From Glandiceps talaboti (Eukaryota; Hemichordata; Enteropneusta; Spengelidae), in the NCBI RefSeq assembly GCF_964340395.1, contig NC_135566.1, positions 7,988,001-8,052,000 on the forward strand: a DNA stretch of 64,000 bases, read 5' to 3'. Below the pieces are notes generated by a model. The model was not told the origin of the DNA and searched no databases. It saw only the letters and a program-made list of their open reading frames with translations. Position 1 is the first letter of the stretch, and every line of letters begins with the position of its first letter. Made by a program: the position numbers and the translations under genes. Of the stretch, positions 57,507 through 64,000 are shown in pieces.

Positions 57507-57572
<66 letters not shown>
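57437..57572. repeat. (CA)n, (TA)n and (GT)n microsatellites
   Basis: Three dinucleotide runs in succession: CA near 57440, TA near 57510 and GT at 57529-57572. CA against GT allows a stem. Confidence 0.95.
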
Positions 57573-57574
<2 letters not shown>

Positions 57575-57863
57575 ATGTTTGTATTTATATGTGTTATTGG
57601 AATATATGAATGTATCTCTATCAACATTCTTTCACGTCAAATCATAGCCCCCTCCACCAACTTGTCTATGGTCAAATGGAATATACTACTGCCCGTATAC
57701 TATATATATATATATAGGAAGTCAGTGGTAAGATATGTCCGTAGTACAGTGCTCCATACGTCTGCACGCAGAGCGGAGTATATGTTGAGGGTAGAAGAAA
57801 ATCAAGTCGGGTTTTTCGTCTCTACAAGCCTGTTTCGTGAGTAAATCACTCGTCAGGAGATGT

Positions 57864-57977
<114 letters not shown>

Positions 57978-60381
57978 TTGTATAAGTCTTAAATTCGTTT
58001 AGTCGTCGGACTGTTCATTTGTCTATGTTGATGCAAAACAGACTTTTTCTCATTGTGATAGATTGTGATGTGAATTGTCATCAACATTGGAATAAAACAC
58101 TGTTTTCTTAAACATCCCAAGGCCACGACATCAATGCCTATGTACTTTTACTAAAGATAAAGTCCGTTTTCCAGAATTGTATAACCCTGTCTGTTGTTTT
58201 GCAATTTGTCATTATCAACAGAATACTACCATGATGATGATGACGTCTTTTGTGACGTCACACCATACAGGTTGTTTTACAGTCGAAGGAAGACACAAGG
58301 ATTCGGTGTTGACCGTTGTCATGATGTCATGTACACATGTAATTGATGTAGTATGGGAATGTCTAATACCAACCCTAGGCTAAAATCGATAATGTTGGTT
58401 GAACAATGGACTTTCTGTGTACCTTTCAGGCATTCATGAGAATGCAGTGACCACTTCAGAACGGTTTGTCAATCGATTGTTTTGTTTGCAGGCAGCACAG
58501 GACAACATGGTAAAACAAAGCCACCAAACAATATGTAAACAAATACCGACAGAAAATTTGTAACCAGTGATCGGATCCGGATTTTTTTTGGCTCCGACTC
58601 AACTGACAACTCTAAAACTAAAACGCCGTGTGCAATCTCGACGCCTTAAATCGGAAACTTGACCGGGTTGTGGATGTAACAATGAGCGTAATTAATTTAA
58701 GGATTCCTTAAATTCCCATTTTTTTTACGTTGGAAAGGCAGTTCAGTTTGTCCCGGCTTCTAATTCTTGAGCGTACCTCTCTTTTCCAAAACTTCATGTA
58801 AAGTTCATTATCGAACCGTGTCGTACAAAGACGTTGGACCGTGGTTTGTCACGCGGTTGTTTTTGTTTGTGTGTGGTGTGAATTAAATCGCAAAAAAAAA
58901 CTTTGTTTTGTCATTCTATGCAATTTTAAAAATAATATGAATTAATGATAGATTACGTTTACTATTCTCTTGATTCGGATTTTAAGTATTTAAACGTGTC
59001 TTCTATTTGCTTAACAATGGTACAAAACTGTGGTACGCTGACGTGTGAAAAAACACCCTATCCACGCTAAGTAAATACTTGTTCAGTATTTCACCAAATG
59101 CTCGATGAACGATTTCGTCTACTTACTTACGTGATTTCACGGTGAAAGCTAATTGTATCGAACCGAAAACACAAAAAAGACGATTACATCGAATTAAAGT
59201 TTTCATTCACTCTTTAAATACTAGACGTGCCCCCTGTGGCGGTTCGTTCTGTCATTTTACGTAATGTTGGTTTTTCTATCTTGTTGTGCTAGGCTACAGG
59301 TAAGAATACAGTCACACTCAAAGTATGTTTTTGTTACTGTAAAAATGAACCTGTTTTTTTTTTCAATGTCGTATCTAAATAAACTTGTCATTCCCTCGAC
59401 CATCGAGAGCACTCAGTGACAAATTGAAATAGTTTATTCCCAGCGTCGCCAGGTTCTGTACAGTTAGGTACAAGCAGATATGCAAACAGGGATAAACGTG
59501 GAAACGATAATATACTATATACATGTCAGCCTTATTTATTACTAGTACACACGAGTATTACTCTTCACTAAACTTCTATCACTAATTTGTGCTTTCTGAA
59601 AAACCCACTCGACTTCATCACAGATGAAATAGTATGTTACTTTAAATACTGTAAGATCACCACCCGGAATACCATGTGTTCAACTCCCTACCCCTCCCCC
59701 CCCCTTCAATTGTTTACACCGGTACCGACGTAGTCAAAGAAACAAGATATGAAGAACTAACACATGACTTACATATATGATTTAGTTGAATATTGCTTCT
59801 TTCCTCGTATACTTGCTGGGTTGATAAAACTAGGGTTCAATCCGTTCTTCTGAAAAAAAATGTCACCTCTAAAAACAACAAAGTGAGACTTTGATGGCTC
59901 CCCTATGGTTCAGCCAGTGTCGATAGATTTAGTTGCCAAAGCATTAGCAATGAATGGATAATCGAGATATTCTCTGGGCATGCGCGGCCATTAGCGTTTA
60001 TAAGCTGCGTCTGGAAGTTTGGAAATCGATCACTGAAATCCCTCAATTCGGGTAATTAATCACTACAATCCAAATTGAAAAGTGATCGATACATTCCGAT
60101 GAATGCTAATTTACATATGACATATGCTAATGAAGAGGTTTATTGTTGAAGCAGTGAAAATTTCCGACAAGTCAATAAGTTAGCCTTGCAAAAGTATGGG
60201 AATTGAATTTATCCGTTTAGGCAAGTAACACCTAATGTAATGAGCTGCACAGCCAGGGAATGTTTGAGTAGTAATTAGTGCATTGTCAATGGTGGTGTTG
60301 TAATTGTCTTTGTTGTTATAGTAGTAGTCTTAATATATGGTAGCAGTTTTCATCAAGAAACTAGGGTTTCAACCTGTAATG

Positions 60382-60432
<51 letters not shown>

Positions 60433-60651
60433 GGTGTTGGTGGTGGTGGTGGTGGTGGTGGTGTTTTTTATGACTATATTCGTGTTTGTGTTTGTGTTTG
60501 TGTTTGTGTTTGTGTTTGTGTTTGTGTTTGTGTTTGTTTTGTGCGTGTGTTTATATTTGAAGTGTCTGTATGCGCGTTTGTCTGCGTGTGCGTTTCCGAG
60601 CGTGCGTGCGTGCGTGCGTGTATTTGAAGTGTTTGTATGCGCATTTGTCTG

Positions 60652-60695
<44 letters not shown>

Positions 60696-60696
60696 A
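60382..60696. repeat. (TTG)n, (GGT)n, (TGTGTT)n and (TG)n cluster
   Basis: Four repeat types in sequence, with GCGTGC runs between. The long Val- or Cys/Val-rich frames are artefacts of the repeats. Confidence 0.95.
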
Positions 60697-61887
60697 ATGT
60701 TATTTAGGCGAATCATCAAATTTGTAAATTAATGTATGTATTTGACGGTGAGTTTCCGTTGTTGATGTAAGAGTTATGTGTCAATTTCATTGTGATGTGT
60801 GTCGGCCAGTGTAGTATATTTCATTTGAATGTATGTTTCCTAATCTATATTTAGAACCAATGCTATATGAACTGTCAATAACCTTTCACAGTATGACACA
60901 TGGTGATTTATCAAACTACTAATCCTACTAATAGTTATAGTCTAAATCCAGTAAATTGGACGGAAACTTTGCACTCAAATGAAATGTCTTCTTCATCAGT
61001 TGAAAGCTTTTTTTTCATTTGAGTTAGACTACTTGATTTCAATCAATAAACTCCTAATAGTGGATGTCATGGTTGGCCATGGCAACTCGTCATGGTAACC
61101 ATATATCAATACGTTGCCAAGACTACGCTGGTGGAAATGATGCAGGTTTGGCCAGGTTCTAGGAAATGGAGTAATGAACAAGTTGTTCAGAGTACATTAA
61201 CAGTAATGTGATAGTGAATGAGGCAACACTACCAGTACGTATGAAATATGCACATAATATGGAATACTGACACAGTTCAAGATATGAGCTTCTATAACAC
61301 CTGAAACACATTTTAAATGAAGTACTCAATTCTGTTGTAAAACACCACACTTCTTTATAGAAGAACATGCTCCTGGCATGCACGGACAACTTTTACACCG
61401 ACTCGCAAAAAAAAGATGACGTCCTCAAATTACCAAGAGCATTGACACCGTGTTACTAACTACTCGTAATTGTAATGATTATTACATCCTGGTTTCAAAG
61501 TTTACTGGCAACTAAAACATGACAATAATGTACTGTGATAATGAATAGATATATTGACGTAAGCTGATTAGATTAGAAGGTTTATATTGATTCAATACTT
61601 GACATGATTATACCGTAAATAACTCCTCCTATATATTGTAAAGTTTATAAACCTGTGAACGTAAATACCATATATTGACTAGTATAGAGTTACACACTGT
61701 AAATAATTGGTTACATTATCAATTAGGGGTATGATTCATGTTTACTAGGCCCGTTACCTAACCCCAACCAAGTTGTACTGCCACCTCTTCCTGTATGTCT
61801 GTCTGTCTGACTCCCTTTATCCCCTCTCTGTAGTATACTCCCTCCCTCTCCCCGTTCTCTCTCGCTCTATCTCTACCTCTCTCTATC

Positions 61888-62020
<133 letters not shown>

Positions 62021-62590
62021 TCTCGTAATCATAATTTTTCTTGATACCAGCTACTCACCCCGTCCAATGTCATACACAGCTTGGTTCTCTCAACGGCTCG
62101 GTAATGTGTAGATTCATGCAAGATGATAACACCACTGACGATGGAGGACAAAAAGGGATTTGTGTAAAACAAGAATGACAGCCTATATTGGTTTATGATC
62201 GGTGTTACTGACAGTTTCGTGTCATCGAAGAATGGCGCAGACCGCTGCTTTAATTTGGTTAAACGTTTCCAAGCCAGGCCCGGGGATTTCCACCATCCAA
62301 CCACCTGTTGATTGTCCCAACTACAATCACGTGAATGGACATCAAATAGTCAGTGTGCATACCAGCGTCTCCATTCCATATAACTCCATTAAAGTGTTAT
62401 TGTGAGATTTTAATGATGCTATCGCTTTTTTAAATAATTGAATGAGCTGAACGCTTACCGTTAAATTTGCGAATAACTTATTAAAAACCAGGCAACCAAC
62501 ATGGACAGTCTAAATAATTTTTATGTTACTCAACTACTTAACTAATTTTTTTCTCTTGCCATTCATTGTTCCGACATGCAAGCCTGGGTA

Positions 62591-62636
62591 TCACCTAAGA
62601 CCACAATGCATACTGTCTCTAGTGGTCTGAGGTGTC
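62591..62636. repeat. Short hairpin, family H1, copy 4
   Basis: TCACCTAAGACCAC at the left and GTGGTCTGAGGTGTCAC at the right pair around a 16-base centre. The stem matches copies 1-3, with longer flanks. Confidence 0.7.
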
Positions 62637-63375
62637 ACGTGACCTGAAGATTCATGCTAACCCCCATGCAAGGTAGCAGTTACCAGTATGTTCTTGTCAT
62701 GAATAACACCGTTCTAAAACTCCAACTACCTGCTGTTTGAATGCATTGTACAAACTCTACCTTTCGATCCCAATTATCACTCCAGTGGATACTGACATCA
62801 ACACACAATTGGCAATGTCTGTAAGATGTGCCATGTTGGGATATCGGCCCACCCATCTCAAGAGAGGTGGCTGACAGTGACAGGGCTTCTCCGACATTAC
62901 TTATCGTTTTGGCTTGTGTACAGTAAGGAAAATTACACCCGTGGTGTGTAAACAGTAACCATGATAGATATGGCCATCGTAATGTTTAGTTTGTTTGAAT
63001 TTTCTATTAGCGGTTAATAATATATTGACAAAGTAAAATATACATGTGCCCGTGAAATCATGTATCAATCAGCAAGTAGGTATTGATTTTTTTCCCCTTG
63101 ACCAGCAGGTATTGATTTTTTTTTCTTTGACCGTTGTTTTGTTGGACAACGTGCATTATGCGGCATCGCGTCGGTTGCTTCAGCCTGTTCCGTCTTAGAA
63201 ATGTCACGAACTATCGCTGACAGTTAGGTAAAGGTTTGTTTGAATTCGACAGATACTGATCAGCAATAGTCGTATTACGATGGAAGATTAACAGTATGTT
63301 TGATTTGTCACGATAAACACGCCAACAGTAAACTGTAAGATACGTCGTGTTGTTCAGCCCTACCAGGCTTCTTGA

Positions 63376-63615
63376 GTGTTGGCTGCTAGCGTGGCACGAA
63401 TGTCTGTAGCTTACCAGACTACACCAACAGTTGATTCAGGCGAGTTGTCTTCAGACTTGACCATCGTGACCGACTGCTGTGATAGTGTGCGCCCTCAACG
63501 TTGGTTAATGACAAGATTTTCTCAACGATTTTTCACGAAGTTCACAACTCTATGTGTTGCATGTTTCGGTGTGTATCTACTAACTAATGTCTTTTTTGAG
63601 TTATCGAATCGATAA
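63376..63615 (+). CDS. Hypothetical exon with one membrane segment
   Basis: A 79-codon frame with a polar Thr/Ser/Asp-rich start, a basic patch (QRWLMTRFSQRF) and one hydrophobic segment (TTLCVACFGVYLLTNVFF), then a stop. The pattern resembles the N-terminus of a type II membrane protein, but no convincing donor follows and no family is recognised. It could equally be chance. Confidence 0.2.
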   Translation: MLAASVARMSVAYQTTPTVDSGELSSDLTIVTDCCDSVRPQRWLMTRFSQRFFTKFTTLCVACFGVYLLTNVFFELSNR

Positions 63616-64000
63616 CTTTAATTTGAAAGTCAAACATTACGGTCTGTGCATATTAGGAATACGTATAATTGCTTACGAAACTAAGATTTGAAAAAAAGGG
63701 TGTGCTATGGATAAATTATGACATAATATTATCCAATAAACACCAATAGTTAATAATGAAGATTAAAACCAACAGAGACCTTGACACTTCAAGTCAGAAT
63801 ACGCATGATTGACAGGGTAGGCCTGGAAATATACGTTCTGAGATCTCCGATCGCGTCAAACCTTCGTCTCCCTGAATATTAGGGACGTAGATTCCCAGAG
63901 CTATAGGTTGACAGGTAAAACTAACTACATTTTTGCTGATATGCTAAATATTACCGTGTATTCACTAAATCCCTTGGTTATACCGTTTATGTAATATTTA

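Noticed and set aside
60337-60727. Val-, Leu- or Asn-rich frames
   Set aside because: Translations of TTG, GGT and TG repeats.

Overview
The window is animal nuclear DNA. It is AT-rich, with many spliced exons separated by introns of about 0.2 to 4.5 kb, long microsatellites, small fold-back (MITE-like) elements and one decayed non-LTR retrotransposon. The gene content (mitochondrial Na+/Ca2+ exchanger, a C22orf15-like gene, a type II Golgi sulfotransferase) and the repeats suggest a marine invertebrate, such as a lancelet, hemichordate or lophotrochozoan. The sequence alone does not settle which.

Layout. (1) About 0.2-11.2 kb, + strand: an NCLX/SLC8B1-family exchanger (NCLX-1), with 16 exons resolved and an uncertain first exon. 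(2) 13.8-34.6 kb, + strand: a tandem paralogue (NCLX-2) with 17 exons. Every intron phase and many exon lengths are the same in both copies, so they come from a duplication of a complete gene. Each copy keeps two minor-spliceosome (U12-type) introns, one AT-AC and one GT-AG. (3) Inside NCLX-2: a 5'-truncated, frameshifted non-LTR retrotransposon (24.4-26.7 kb), and a tandem array of exactly 147 units of 27 bp (27.3-31.3 kb). Unit 1 of that array is the real end of exon 12 plus its 5' splice site. (4) 39.8-40.9 kb, - strand: the last three exons of a small gene resembling human C22orf15. (5) 49.9-53.8 kb, + strand: a type II membrane carbohydrate sulfotransferase of the Sulfotransfer_2 kind, with a probable upstream non-coding exon. 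(6) The rest (34.6-39.7, 41-49.8 and 53.8-64 kb) is mostly non-coding, with microsatellites, palindromes and short hairpin families; a possible small membrane-protein exon lies near 63.4 kb.

Most notable observations: a 5' splice site has been amplified into about 4 kb of tandem donor sites, each followed by an in-frame stop; two U12 introns are conserved in both paralogues; NCLX-1 has a divergent ion-binding alpha-2 repeat; NCLX-2 has an apparent one-base frameshift in a T run; and several fold-back families sit in the introns of both paralogues. Exons were assigned by reading splice signals, phase and paralogue alignment by eye; no transcript evidence was available.
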